Assembly: GCF_001667145.1 (NCBI RefSeq)
Contig: NZ_LZIF01000086.1
Coordinates: 1 to 64,000, forward strand
Length of the DNA stretch: 64,000 bases
Reading direction: 5' to 3'
Origin: Mycobacterium sp. 852002-51971_SCH5477799-a
Lineage (GTDB): Bacteria; Actinomycetota; Actinomycetes; Mycobacteriales; Mycobacteriaceae
Each line of letters starts with the position of its first letter. The first letter of the stretch is position 1. The notes beneath the pieces are model-generated. The model was not told the DNA's origin and did not search any database. It was given only the letters and a program-made list of their open reading frames with translations. Shown here one piece after another: positions 15,190 to 24,159 of this stretch. Both the position numbers and the translations under genes were made by a program.

Positions 15190-15969
15190 CTAGCCGGCTT
15201 CGTGGGCCGGAGGCACGAGGTGCAGCGCGCGGGGCCACCTTGCGGGCGGGGCGCCGAACGCACGGTTGGCGTTGCGGATCATCTTCTTGCCGGCGAGGTA
15301 GTTGCCGATGGCGCCCACCACGACCCCGATGCCGACCGGCAGCAGTTTGCCGAACAACAGGGCGCCGCGCCGCACGGTGTACTTCCGGACCCACGACTTG
15401 AGTAGGCGTGAGTTCAGCTTCGACATCGACGACAGGGGCAGGGCGGCCAGGCCCTCGGAAATCCAGCCGCCGTTGGTGCGGCGCGGACCGATCAGCTCGG
15501 CGACGGCGTGCTCGCTGTTGTCGCCGGCGAGGACCGCCAGCACCAGCGCGCGGCGGCGTTCCCGGTGATCGGCCGGGATGTCGTGAACCACCGCCACCGC
15601 CAACACGAAGAACGCGGTGGCCTCCAGGAACGTCACCGTTTCCGCGGCGGCCGCGGACAGGGCGCTGATGGTGCCGATGCCGGGGACGGTCGCGGCGGCG
15701 CCCACCGCAACACCGCCCGCGGTCACGATGGCCAGGTATCGCTTCTGCAGCTTGGCCAGGATCTCCGCCGGACTGGCATTCGGGTTCGCGTTGCGTAGCC
15801 GGGTCACATAGGCCTCGGCGGCCGGGCCCTGCAACCACGAGCTACGCTCGATGACCTGCGCCAATGCCCGCGCGGACATCTTGGGTCGACCGTTGTTGGC
15901 GGTCGGCTGCTCGTCCGCGTTGGACATGGTGAAGAACCGGTTCGGCGACCTTTTCCGTCGACCCCGCAT
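15190..15969 (-). CDS. Conserved membrane protein (Rv1249c-like)
   Basis: This 259-residue protein has a basic head ([13 protein letters not shown]), a soluble N-terminal stretch with the helix [26 protein letters not shown], and then a hydrophobic core. The core spans [49 protein letters not shown], and another glycine-rich hydrophobic segment [21 protein letters not shown] lies near the C-terminus. No enzyme motif is recognised. The ATG at 15969 is chosen because AGGAGAGAGAAT lies directly upstream; the ATG at 15927 lacks such a site. Confidence 0.85.
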   Translation of the reverse strand: MRGRRKRSPNRFFTMSNADEQPTANNGRPKMSARALAQVIERSSWLQGPAAEAYVTRLRNANPNASPAEILAKLQKRYLAIVTAGGVAVGAAATVPGIGTISALSAAAAETVTFLEATAFFVLAVAVVHDIPADHRERRRALVLAVLAGDNSEHAVAELIGPRRTNGGWISEGLAALPLSSMSKLNSRLLKSWVRKYTVRRGALLFGKLLPVGIGVVVGAIGNYLAGKKMIRNANRAFGAPPARWPRALHLVPPAHEAG

Positions 15970-15988
15970 ATTCTCTCTCCTGCAAATG

Positions 15989-16008
15989 GCGTTACCCCAG
16001 GCTAACGC
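15989..16008 (-). promoter_or_regulatory. Dyad GCGTTA-8-TAACGC upstream of the Rv1249c-like gene
   Basis: Perfect 6-base arms at 15989-15994 and 16003-16008 flank an 8-base spacer. On the minus strand the right arm includes TAGCCT (16004-15999), a possible -10 hexamer, which would give a leader of roughly 23 bases containing the strong ribosome-binding site. The dyad could be an operator overlapping that promoter. No bound factor is suggested by the sequence. Confidence 0.3.
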
Positions 16009-16247
16009 GCCCGTGGCAAATCCTGACGCGCCATGCACCCCGACCGGGTCCTTGGCTGCCGGCCTATTGCCTCACCGGGAATAATGCAGGCTGGATGTCT
16101 GCGACGGTCCTTGCCGTTCGCCGGTCCTCATGCCGTTTAGCGCGCCGCGCGTGGTGTATCACCTTGCGTGGGTCGGACCGGTCGACGCACCGGGTCGATA
16201 CGGCTGAGCAGCATCTGCGGGAGCGACAGCGAAACGAGGTGGGGTGG

Positions 16248-18227
16248 ATGACGACGGCTACGCCCCGCATGCCCGGGGGGCGCGCGAGACCGGGGCCGGC
16301 CCGGGCCGCCAACCGCTGGGACTTTCTCACCCGGAGCTCACCGCAGTCGCAGAACCCCTGGAACCCACTGTGGGCGATGATGATCGGCTTTTTCATGATC
16401 ATGGTCGATTCGACCATCGTCGCCATCGCGAACCCGACCATCATGACCAGCTTGCGCATCGGCTACGACACCGTGGTCTGGGTGACCAGCGCGTACCTGC
16501 TGGGCTACGCCGTCGTGTTGCTGGTGGCCGGGCGGTTGGGTGACCGGTTCGGCCCCAAGAACCTCTATTTGATCGGCCTGGTCGTGTTCACCGCCTCCTC
16601 GGTGTGGTGCGGGTTGGCCGGCAGCGCCGCCGTCCTGATCGCGGCGCGCGTCGTCCAGGGCGTCGGCGCGGGGCTGCTCACCCCGCAGACCCTGTCGACC
16701 ATCACCCGGATCTTCCCGTCCGAGCGACGCGGCGTCGCGGTGAGCCTCTGGGGTGCCACCGCCGGTGTCGCCAGCCTGGTGGGCCCGTTGGCGGGCGGTG
16801 TCCTGGTCGACGGGCTGGGCTGGCAGTGGATCTTCTTCGTCAACGTCCCCATCGGCGTCATCGGGCTGGCGTTGGCGTATTGGCTGATCCCGGTGCTGCC
16901 CACCCAGTCGCACCGCTTCGACCTGATCGGGGTTGCGCTTTCCGGCGTCGGCATCTTCCTCATCGTGTTTGGGCTGCAACAGGGACAGGCCGCGCACTGG
17001 CAGCCATGGATCTGGGCGTTGATCGTCGCCGGCGTCGGATTCATGACGGCCTTCGCGTTCTGGCAATCGCTCAACGCCCACGAGCCGCTGATTCCGTTGG
17101 TCATCTTCAGCGACCGCGACTTCACTCTGTGCAACGTCGGGGTGGCCATCATCTCGTTCACCGCCACGGCGATGATGCTGCCGCTGACGTTCTACGCGCA
17201 GGCCGTGTGCGGGCTCTCACCGACGCGCTCGGCCTTGTTGATCGCGCCGATGGCGATCGCCAACGGAGTCTTTGCGCCCTTTGTCGGCAAAATCGTCGAC
17301 AAATACCATCCCCAGCCCGTCCTCGGTTTCGGTTTCTCGGTGCTGGCCATCGCGCTGACCTGGATCACCTTCGAGATGACACCGACGACGCCGATCTGGC
17401 GGCTGGTTTTGCCGTTCTTCGCGATGGGCGTCGGGATGGCTTTCGTGTGGTCACCGTTGACGGCTACCGCGACGCGCAACCTGCCGCCGCAGTTGGCCGG
17501 CGCGGGCTCCGCGGTGTACAACTCGGTGCGCCAGCTCGGCGCGGTGCTCGGCAGCGCGGGCATGGCCGCGTTCATGACGTGGCGGATCACCGATGAGATG
17601 CCGCGCCAGCCGTCCGGCGACGCCGTCGGCGAGGACGCGCTCACCCTGCAGCTGCCCGGGTTCCTGCGCGATCCGTTCGCGGCCGCGATGTCGCAATCGG
17701 TGCTGCTGCCGGCGTTCATCGCGCTGTTCGGCATCATCGCCGCGCTGTTCCTGGTGGGCTTTGCGCCGCGGCCGGGCAAGGGCGATGGCAGGGGCGGCGA
17801 CGGTCCGCTCGGCCCTGACGACGACGTCGTCGACGACGACTACGACGACGACGAATACGTCGAATTCGTTCTGGTGCGCGAATCCGACGTCGAGCGAAGG
17901 AGCGGTTCCGAGCCGCCCCGGCAACCGGTCGAACGTCCGCGCCCAGCGTCCACCGCAGCGCCGCGCAGTGACCCCCCCGCGCAGGCTCAACCGATCGGCC
18001 ACGCCCACAACGGGTCTCGCGTGGACAGCGGCAAACGCCTTCGCCAGGTGGCGGTGCGGCGCCCGACTAAATCCGCCCCGCCCGGCGATCGGCTCACCCG
18101 GCCGCCGCGCCGCCAGCACCCGACGGGGCGGCACTTCTCCGAGCGTGAATCGCTGCGAGGCCAGCATCATCGCCCCGATCCGGACGACGACCCCACCGGT
18201 TCGGGCCGGCACTCGTCAACCGGTTAG
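16248..18227 (+). CDS. EmrB/QacA-family (DHA2) drug exporter with long charged tail (Rv1250-like)
   Basis: A 659-residue major facilitator with about 14 hydrophobic helices. Motif A is [16 protein letters not shown], motif C-like glycine runs are [33 protein letters not shown], and the early acidic residue lies in [14 protein letters not shown]. These mark a proton-driven multidrug exporter. After the last helix (about 510) comes a cytoplasmic tail of some 140 residues: an Asp/Glu/Tyr-rich block [16 protein letters not shown], then Pro/Arg/His-rich sequence. The ATG at 16248 follows GAGGTGG. The tail is longer than usual for the family. Confidence 0.92.
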   Translation: MTTATPRMPGGRARPGPARAANRWDFLTRSSPQSQNPWNPLWAMMIGFFMIMVDSTIVAIANPTIMTSLRIGYDTVVWVTSAYLLGYAVVLLVAGRLGDRFGPKNLYLIGLVVFTASSVWCGLAGSAAVLIAARVVQGVGAGLLTPQTLSTITRIFPSERRGVAVSLWGATAGVASLVGPLAGGVLVDGLGWQWIFFVNVPIGVIGLALAYWLIPVLPTQSHRFDLIGVALSGVGIFLIVFGLQQGQAAHWQPWIWALIVAGVGFMTAFAFWQSLNAHEPLIPLVIFSDRDFTLCNVGVAIISFTATAMMLPLTFYAQAVCGLSPTRSALLIAPMAIANGVFAPFVGKIVDKYHPQPVLGFGFSVLAIALTWITFEMTPTTPIWRLVLPFFAMGVGMAFVWSPLTATATRNLPPQLAGAGSAVYNSVRQLGAVLGSAGMAAFMTWRITDEMPRQPSGDAVGEDALTLQLPGFLRDPFAAAMSQSVLLPAFIALFGIIAALFLVGFAPRPGKGDGRGGDGPLGPDDDVVDDDYDDDEYVEFVLVRESDVERRSGSEPPRQPVERPRPASTAAPRSDPPAQAQPIGHAHNGSRVDSGKRLRQVAVRRPTKSAPPGDRLTRPPRRQHPTGRHFSERESLRGQHHRPDPDDDPTGSGRHSSTG

Positions 18228-18231
18228 CCGG

Positions 18232-21200
18232 TCACCGCAGGTCGGGCTGCGTGAGCGCCAGGAAGGCGCCCAGGTCGATCAGACCCTCGGGGCTGGACGG
18301 CAGATATTCCGTCAGCGCCGGGGAGCGCACGATCACCGCCGCGTACTGAGCCCGGCTTACCGCGACGTTGAGCCGATTCCTGTTGAGCAGGAAGGAGATT
18401 CCGCGGGGCACGATGTCCATGGACGACACCGTCATCGAGATGAAAACCACCGGTGCCTGCGCGCCCTGGAATTTGTCGACCGTACCGACCCGCACTCCAG
18501 CGAGCCCCGCGGCGGTCAACCGGTGACGCAGCAGCGCCACCTGGGCGTTGTAGGGCGCCAGCACCAGCACATCGGTGGCGGCCAACGCCCGCGTGCCGTG
18601 TTCGTCGGTCCACGACGCGCCGAGCAGCCGGTTGATCTCGGCGATGATCGCGTCGGCCTCCTCAGGGCTCTCGGTCGAATTGCCCTGATGCTCAACCAAA
18701 CTCAACTGCACGCCGGGCTGACGGCGGTCGAGGCGGCGGCTGGCGGTGCACTCATGGGAACGCAGCCTGTCCTCGTAGGACAGCGCCGAAACCGCGGCGC
18801 AGACCGCCGGATGCATGCGGTACGAGAGGTCCAGGAAGTAGCCGCGTTCGTCGGGCAGGGTGCGCTGGCCGTCGACCAGCCACTCCAGCGCAGAGGCGTC
18901 CACCGGCTCGGGATGAGTGCCCTGGCTGACTTGCGGCAACTGTTGGGGATCCCCGAGCAGCAGCAGGCTTGCGGCGGCCGGGGCCACGGCGATCGTGTTG
19001 GCCAAACAGAATTGGCCCGCTTCGTCGACTACCAGCAGATCCAGGCTCCCCGGCGGTATTCGATTGGCGTTGGCGAAATCCCATGCCGTTCCGCCGATCA
19101 CACAGCCCGGCGTGTCGGCGAGGAACGCGGCGTAGGCGCCGCCGTCGATCTCCCGCCAGCGCGGTGCCCGGTGGTCGTTGCGCTTCTTGGCGATCCGTTG
19201 CGGATCCAGACCGGCGTCGATCACACAGTCCAACACGTTCTCCACGGTGGCGTGCGACTGCGCGACCACACCAACCCGCCAGCCGTGTCCGATCACCAGG
19301 TCGCGAATCACACGGGCCGCGGTGTGCGTCTTGCCGGTGCCGGGCGGACCGTGCACCGCCAGGTATGACGAATCCAGATCCAGTAGCGCGGCGGTGATGT
19401 CGGCAACCGTGTCGTCGCTACGGGGGAGTGGAGTGCCGCTTCGCGTTCGGGGCGCGCGGCGCAACAGCACGTCGACGATGGCGCTGCGGGGCAGTTGCGG
19501 CAACCCGGCCGCCACCCGCGTCGCGGTCGCCTCGATCGACTCCCGCAGGGCCGTCGTCGGAATGGGCGGGCCCGGGGTCAGCGCGAACGGCAGCTGGTGA
19601 AAAGTCTTGCCGTCGCTGCCAACTCGTTCGAGCATCACGACTTCGGTGGGGACCGCCGGATCGTCGGCCTCCATGAGCGAGACCCGCCCGGCCGCCCGCC
19701 GGTCCGGGCTGTCGGTCATGGCCGGCGGCGCCGGCGGGTGGTAGAGCGCAAAGACGTCGCTCTTCAAGTCGCCGCGCGCCAGCTCGCCGCGCAGCCGCAG
19801 CCGCCGCTGCGGTTTGCGCGCGCGAGGAGGCGTGTGCCAGTCGACGCTGACCGACGCGTGCTCGGCGACGAACACATCGGTGTTATCCGCCCACTCGTCG
19901 ATGGGAAAGTTCAGCCGATCGAAGTGCGCCCACCAGAAGGGTTTGTCCTCGCGCCGGTGGTAACCGCGCGACGCGGCCAGCAGCGCCACCGCCGTCTGTT
20001 CAGGCGTGCGGTCGTCGACGCCGGCGGCTCCGGCGAACGCCGACAACGTCACCGCCAACTGGTCGCGATCATCGACGGTGTTGCCCTCGGCAACGGCCTG
20101 GGCGCCAATCGGCAGCACGCCGGATTCGTAGGCGCGCAACATCAGCCAGTTCCGCAGTTCCTGAGTCGACCGGCAGTCGTAGTGGTTGTAGTCCTCGATC
20201 TCCTTGAGCACCGATGCGGCCTCGTCACCGCGGCCGTCCGCTTGGAGTTCGCAGTAGCGTGCGTAGGAGGTGATCGATCCGGTGGCCGTGGTCACGTCAC
20301 CTACCCGCAGTTGGGCTCCCATGTAGAGCGGCTCCAGCGCCTTGAGGCTGAATGACTCGGCGCCGGTGCGAATGCTCCTGCGTACCAACGGGTAAAGGTC
20401 GACCAACGTACCGCTGCGCAGCAGCTCGTCGACTTGGTCCTCGCCCACTCCATAGCGTCCGGCGAGTCGCAACAACGCGGTCTTCTCGTAGGGCGCGTAG
20501 TGGTAGATGTGCATGTTGGGGCGGCGCTTGCGGCGTTTGGCCACCAACGCCAGAAAGTCGATCAGCGCCTTGCGTTCGTCGGCCCGGTTGTGCGCCCACA
20601 ACGGGCGGAACTTCCCCGTCGGCCCGGCTTCCAATACACCGAACAGATATTCCAGGCCCCACTCGCGGCCATCGACGGTCCACAGCGGGTCGCCTTCGAA
20701 GTCGAAGAACAGGTCCCCGGGGTCGGGCTCGGGGAGCAGGGTCAGCGGCTGCGGGTCTATGACCTCGACCTGCGGAATGCCGGTTTCACGTTGGCGGACT
20801 TGCAGTTTGGCCTGGACGGCCAGTTTGTTCAGCACGCTGGCCGCCAGGCCGGGAACGGGTGCGCGAAGATCGGCCAGGTCGGCGACGGTGATCACGCCAG
20901 CGTCAAAGAGCTTGTCGCGCTGGCTCACTCGCATTCCGGCCACCAGTAGCACGTCGTCGGCCGCCCGCAGCTGCTCGAGGCATAGCGGACAGTGAAAGCA
21001 GGCGGCCACGCCCTCGTCGTCCCAGCGCACCGCCGCCCCGCCGGCGTAGTGGTCGTCGAGGAGGCGCTGCAGCCGGGCGCGCTGGGAGCGGTAGACGGGG
21101 ATCAGGTCGCAGACCCGGTGCCGCACCGCGGTCCCGTCGCCCAGTCGCAGTTCGGCCTCCGGCGCGACCGGGACGCCCGAGGCGGCCAATGCGTCGGCGT

Positions 21201-21654
21201 AGGCGGCCACCTGCAACAGCGCGGTGACCTTGGCTGAGCGGGCCAGTTTGGTGTCCACGACCCGATATCGCTCGCCGTCGCGGACCAGAAAGTCGGCGAA
21301 GCCGGCGAAGCGGCCGTCGAACATGGCGGCTTGATAAATCACCGGCGCGCGGTCGGAGACGGCGCGGCGGGTGGCGTCCGCGGCCGCGGTCAGGCCGGCG
21401 GGCGTGTAGGCGGGGCGGCCGATAATTGCGACGTCCTGCCCCAACCGGTCGCGCAGCGAGGCCAGTTCGCGCCGCTCGTGTTCGCTACCGAGGGCGGCCG
21501 TCCGCGTGAGCAGTTCGTCCTCGACGGTGACCGCGGGGCCGCGGCCCAGCTTCGCGTCGAAATCCCGCAGCAGCGCGTATTCGCAGCGGGCGGCCGCGGC
21601 CAGATCCGATGCGCTGTAAACGATGCTGTCGCCGGAGACCAACACGCGAGCCAC
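18232..21654 (-). CDS. TM0106-type RecB-like nuclease / DEDD exonuclease / SF1 helicase fusion (Rv1251c-like)
   Basis: This 1140-residue protein carries three activities in a row. Residues 1-230 have the Cas4/AddB-style nuclease signature: C24, H59, D121, D134-x-K136, Q148, and the cluster C219, C222, C225 that with C24 could hold an Fe-S cluster. Residues 310-510 form an RNase H-like exonuclease domain (D318-x-E320, D419, D493). Residues 750-1140 are a Upf1/DNA2-type helicase with Walker A GPPGTGKT at 769-776, VVDEAGQF and GDPQQLPQV. It probably processes DNA ends or structured nucleic acid. The 3' end lies 4 bases from the exporter gene. Confidence 0.9.
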   Translation of the reverse strand: MARVLVSGDSIVYSASDLAAAARCEYALLRDFDAKLGRGPAVTVEDELLTRTAALGSEHERRELASLRDRLGQDVAIIGRPAYTPAGLTAAADATRRAVSDRAPVIYQAAMFDGRFAGFADFLVRDGERYRVVDTKLARSAKVTALLQVAAYADALAASGVPVAPEAELRLGDGTAVRHRVCDLIPVYRSQRARLQRLLDDHYAGGAAVRWDDEGVAACFHCPLCLEQLRAADDVLLVAGMRVSQRDKLFDAGVITVADLADLRAPVPGLAASVLNKLAVQAKLQVRQRETGIPQVEVIDPQPLTLLPEPDPGDLFFDFEGDPLWTVDGREWGLEYLFGVLEAGPTGKFRPLWAHNRADERKALIDFLALVAKRRKRRPNMHIYHYAPYEKTALLRLAGRYGVGEDQVDELLRSGTLVDLYPLVRRSIRTGAESFSLKALEPLYMGAQLRVGDVTTATGSITSYARYCELQADGRGDEAASVLKEIEDYNHYDCRSTQELRNWLMLRAYESGVLPIGAQAVAEGNTVDDRDQLAVTLSAFAGAAGVDDRTPEQTAVALLAASRGYHRREDKPFWWAHFDRLNFPIDEWADNTDVFVAEHASVSVDWHTPPRARKPQRRLRLRGELARGDLKSDVFALYHPPAPPAMTDSPDRRAAGRVSLMEADDPAVPTEVVMLERVGSDGKTFHQLPFALTPGPPIPTTALRESIEATATRVAAGLPQLPRSAIVDVLLRRAPRTRSGTPLPRSDDTVADITAALLDLDSSYLAVHGPPGTGKTHTAARVIRDLVIGHGWRVGVVAQSHATVENVLDCVIDAGLDPQRIAKKRNDHRAPRWREIDGGAYAAFLADTPGCVIGGTAWDFANANRIPPGSLDLLVVDEAGQFCLANTIAVAPAAASLLLLGDPQQLPQVSQGTHPEPVDASALEWLVDGQRTLPDERGYFLDLSYRMHPAVCAAVSALSYEDRLRSHECTASRRLDRRQPGVQLSLVEHQGNSTESPEEADAIIAEINRLLGASWTDEHGTRALAATDVLVLAPYNAQVALLRHRLTAAGLAGVRVGTVDKFQGAQAPVVFISMTVSSMDIVPRGISFLLNRNRLNVAVSRAQYAAVIVRSPALTEYLPSSPEGLIDLGAFLALTQPDLR

Positions 21655-21696
21655 AGTAGGCCAGCGCCCCGACAGGAGGGCGGCGCGCGCGCCGAA

Positions 21697-22290
21697 TCAG
21701 TGGGCGGGCGTGTTGCCGATGAGTTCGACGGCGTTGCCGTTCCAGTGGAATTTCACATTGGTGTTCAGGCCGTTGATCCCGCTGGGGTAGGTCAGCGCCA
21801 CGGTGTCGCCCGTGGTCTGCGCCGGGTCGACGCCGTTGAATCCGTAGGTGTCGGGCACGCCCTGGGGAATGAATTGGCCGAGGTGAAAAAGCACTGCACG
21901 GGTGGTCGGGCTGACCGCGTTGGTGTTGGCCTTGATGATGACCGCCGACAGCTGCGCGCACTGGTTGTAGTTGCCAGCCAGCGGTTCGGGGTTCCAGGGC
22001 TGCTGGCTGCGCGGGTCGCGGGGTAGCTCGGACACCACCTTCGCGATGGTCGGCGCGGCGAGGTTGACCGCGCAGGGATCGGCCGGTGGGGCGTTTCCGG
22101 GTGGCGCGGCCGCCGACGGGGTGGCCGGAGCCGTGATTGACGCCGTCTCCGAAGTCGTCCGGGCCGGCGGCGTCTTGGCGACGGTCGAGTCCCCCGATCC
22201 GCAGCCGGTCATGGTGAGGGCGATCAAGGCGACAGCGGCCGAGCAGGTCAGTGGCTCGGTACGACATGGCGGCGACCACACATCGGGCAC
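21697..22290 (-). CDS. lprE: Lipoprotein LprE
   Basis: A 197-residue lipoprotein with lipobox LTMTGC (Cys30), an Ala/Pro/Thr-rich spacer (about 35-70), then a compact LppP/LprE-type domain beginning DPCAVNLAAPTIAKVVSELPRDPRSQQPWNPEPLAGNYNQCAQLSAVII and ending ELIGNTPAH. Two cysteines (in DPCAV and NQCAQ) may form a disulfide. It is exported and anchored in the envelope; its role is not established by sequence. The GTG start matches the conserved MP.VWSPPC N-terminus. It is divergent from deaD across a duplicated palindrome element. Confidence 0.9.
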   Translation of the reverse strand: MPDVWSPPCRTEPLTCSAAVALIALTMTGCGSGDSTVAKTPPARTTSETASITAPATPSAAAPPGNAPPADPCAVNLAAPTIAKVVSELPRDPRSQQPWNPEPLAGNYNQCAQLSAVIIKANTNAVSPTTRAVLFHLGQFIPQGVPDTYGFNGVDPAQTTGDTVALTYPSGINGLNTNVKFHWNGNAVELIGNTPAH

Positions 22291-22344
22291 CGTACCTTCA
22301 ACCGGTCCGGGACTGTGGCAGGCAGGCCGGGTGTGCCCATGATC

Positions 22345-22381
22345 ACCCGCAGCGCTCAGCGTCCGCTGAGCTCGCGATCAC
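22345..22381. repeat. 37-bp palindrome-bearing element, copy 1
   Basis: The first of two identical 37-base copies, beginning ACCCGCAGC and ending GCGATCAC. Its core (22354-22371) is a perfect inverted repeat GCTCAGCG-TC-CGCTGAGC. It lies between divergent lprE and deaD, about 75-110 bases upstream of the deaD start and 55-91 upstream of lprE. Confidence 0.9.
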
Positions 22382-22400
22382 ACTGGGTCTTATGGTGGTG

Positions 22401-22437
22401 ACCCGCAGCGCTCAGCGTCCGCTGAGCTCGCGATCAC
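22401..22437. repeat. 37-bp palindrome-bearing element, copy 2
   Basis: The second copy is identical to copy 1 over 37 bases and starts 56 bases downstream of it. Its palindrome (22410-22427) falls where the -35 region of the predicted deaD promoter would be. It could be an operator or a member of a dispersed intergenic repeat family. Confidence 0.9.
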
Positions 22438-22440
22438 CAC

Positions 22441-22446
22441 TAGACT
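22441..22446 (+). promoter_or_regulatory. Candidate deaD -10 element (TAGACT)
   Basis: TAGACT matches the mycobacterial TANNNT -10 pattern and lies 9 bases before the deaD ATG. The transcript would therefore be leaderless or nearly so. The palindrome of the second 37-bp copy overlaps the expected -35 position. Confidence 0.4.
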
Positions 22447-22455
22447 CCTTGGACG

Positions 22456-24159
22456 ATGACCCTCTCGGACAGCTCGACTGAAGCTGCCTCAACGACGTTT
22501 GCCGACCTGCAGATCAATCCCTCGGTCTTGCGGGCGATCGCTGACGTCGGCTACGAGTCGCCCACCGGCATTCAGGCGGCGACGATCCCGGCGCTGATGG
22601 CCGGCTCCGACGTCGTCGGGTTGGCCCAGACCGGCACCGGCAAGACCGCCGCGTTCGCGATCCCGATTTTGTCCAAGATCGACGTCACCAGCACCGCCAC
22701 CCAGGCCCTGGTGCTCGCCCCCACCCGGGAACTGGCCCTGCAGGTGGCCGAGGCGTTCAGCCGGTACGGGGCCCACCTGCCCAAGATCAACGTGCTGCCG
22801 ATCTACGGCGGCTCCTCCTACGGCGTGCAGCTGGCCGGGCTGCGCCGGGGCGCCCACGTGGTGGTCGGCACGCCGGGCCGGGTCATCGACCATCTCGAGC
22901 GCGGGACGCTGGACCTCTCCCACGTCGACTACCTGGTGCTTGACGAGGCCGACGAGATGCTCGCCATGGGCTTCGCCGAAGAAGTCGACCGCATTTTGTC
23001 CGAGACCCCGGAATACAAACAGGTGGCGTTGTTCTCCGCGACGATGCCGGCCGCGATCCGCAAGATCACCACCAAGTATTTGCACGATCCGCTCGAGGTC
23101 AGCACCAAATCGAAAACCGCTACCGCCGAGAACATTTCGCAGCGCTACATTCAGGTTGCCGGCCCGCGCAAGATGGACGCGCTGACACGGGTCCTGGAAG
23201 TCGAGTCGTTCGAGGCGATGATCATCTTCGTCAGGACCAAACAGGCCACCGAGGAAGTCGCGGAAAAGCTCAGGGCCCGAGGGTTTTCCGCGGCCGCCAT
23301 CAACGGGGACATCCCACAGGCACAGCGCGAGCGGACCGTCGCCGCCCTGAAGGACGGCAGCATCGACATCCTGGTTGCCACCGACGTGGCCGCGCGCGGG
23401 CTGGACGTGGAGCGGATATCGCACGTGCTCAACTACGACATCCCGCACGACACCGAGTCTTATGTGCACCGGATCGGGCGCACCGGCCGGGCCGGCCGTT
23501 CGGGAACCGCGCTGCTGTTCGTCTCCCCGCGCGAGCGCCACCTGCTCAAGGCGATCGAAAAGGCCACGCGGCAAACCCTCACCGAAACCGAATTGCCCAC
23601 CGTCGAGGATGTCAACGCGCAGCGGGTGGCCAAATTCGCCGATTCCATCACCACCGCGCTCGGTTCGCCCGCAATCGACCTGTTCCGCAAGTTGGTCCAG
23701 GACTACGAACGCGAGCACGACACACCGATGGCCGACATCGCCGCCGCGCTGGCCGTGCAGTCCCGCGACGGCGACGAATTTTTGATGTCGCCCGAACCAC
23801 CACCGGAGCAGCGCGAGCGCCGCGCAGAACGGCGTGATCGCCCCGAAAGGCCAAGGAATGCACGGCCATTGGCCACCTATCGCATCGCGGTGGGCAAGCG
23901 GCACAAGATCGGGCCGGGCGCGATCGTCGGCGCCATCGCCAACGAGGGAGGGCTGCATCGCAGCGATTTCGGCCACATCTCGATCGGGCCGGATTTCTCG
24001 CTGGTGGAACTGCCGGCCAAGCTGGGCAAGGCCACGCTAAAAAGGCTTGAGCACACCCGCATTTCGGGGGTGCTGATCAACCTGCAACCCGAGCGGTCGT
24101 CCACCAACAAGCCCCGCGGCCGAGACGGTGGGAAGCCGCGCAGGAAACACGGCGGATGA
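22456..24159 (+). CDS. deaD: DEAD-box ATP-dependent RNA helicase
   Basis: A 567-residue cold-shock type RNA helicase. The order of motifs is the Q motif (FADLQINPSVLRAIADVGYESPTGIQ), Walker A AQTGTGKT, PTREL, the DEAD box in LVLDEADEML, SAT, and HRIGRTGRAGR. An Arg/Glu-rich linker follows and then a DbpA-type RNA-binding domain (about 475-545, YRIAVGKRHKIGPGAIVGAIANEGG...DFSLVELP). It remodels structured RNA, ribosome precursors and mRNA in the cytoplasm. No leader ribosome-binding site is evident, consistent with a leaderless transcript. Its stop overlaps the start of the acyltransferase gene. Confidence 0.95.
   Translation: MTLSDSSTEAASTTFADLQINPSVLRAIADVGYESPTGIQAATIPALMAGSDVVGLAQTGTGKTAAFAIPILSKIDVTSTATQALVLAPTRELALQVAEAFSRYGAHLPKINVLPIYGGSSYGVQLAGLRRGAHVVVGTPGRVIDHLERGTLDLSHVDYLVLDEADEMLAMGFAEEVDRILSETPEYKQVALFSATMPAAIRKITTKYLHDPLEVSTKSKTATAENISQRYIQVAGPRKMDALTRVLEVESFEAMIIFVRTKQATEEVAEKLRARGFSAAAINGDIPQAQRERTVAALKDGSIDILVATDVAARGLDVERISHVLNYDIPHDTESYVHRIGRTGRAGRSGTALLFVSPRERHLLKAIEKATRQTLTETELPTVEDVNAQRVAKFADSITTALGSPAIDLFRKLVQDYEREHDTPMADIAAALAVQSRDGDEFLMSPEPPPEQRERRAERRDRPERPRNARPLATYRIAVGKRHKIGPGAIVGAIANEGGLHRSDFGHISIGPDFSLVELPAKLGKATLKRLEHTRISGVLINLQPERSSTNKPRGRDGGKPRRKHGG

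Noticed and set aside
17800-17870. Possible frameshift or repeat expansion in the Asp-rich run of the exporter
   Set aside because: The GAC repeats keep the frame and the protein continues for over 110 residues to a normal stop next to the following gene.
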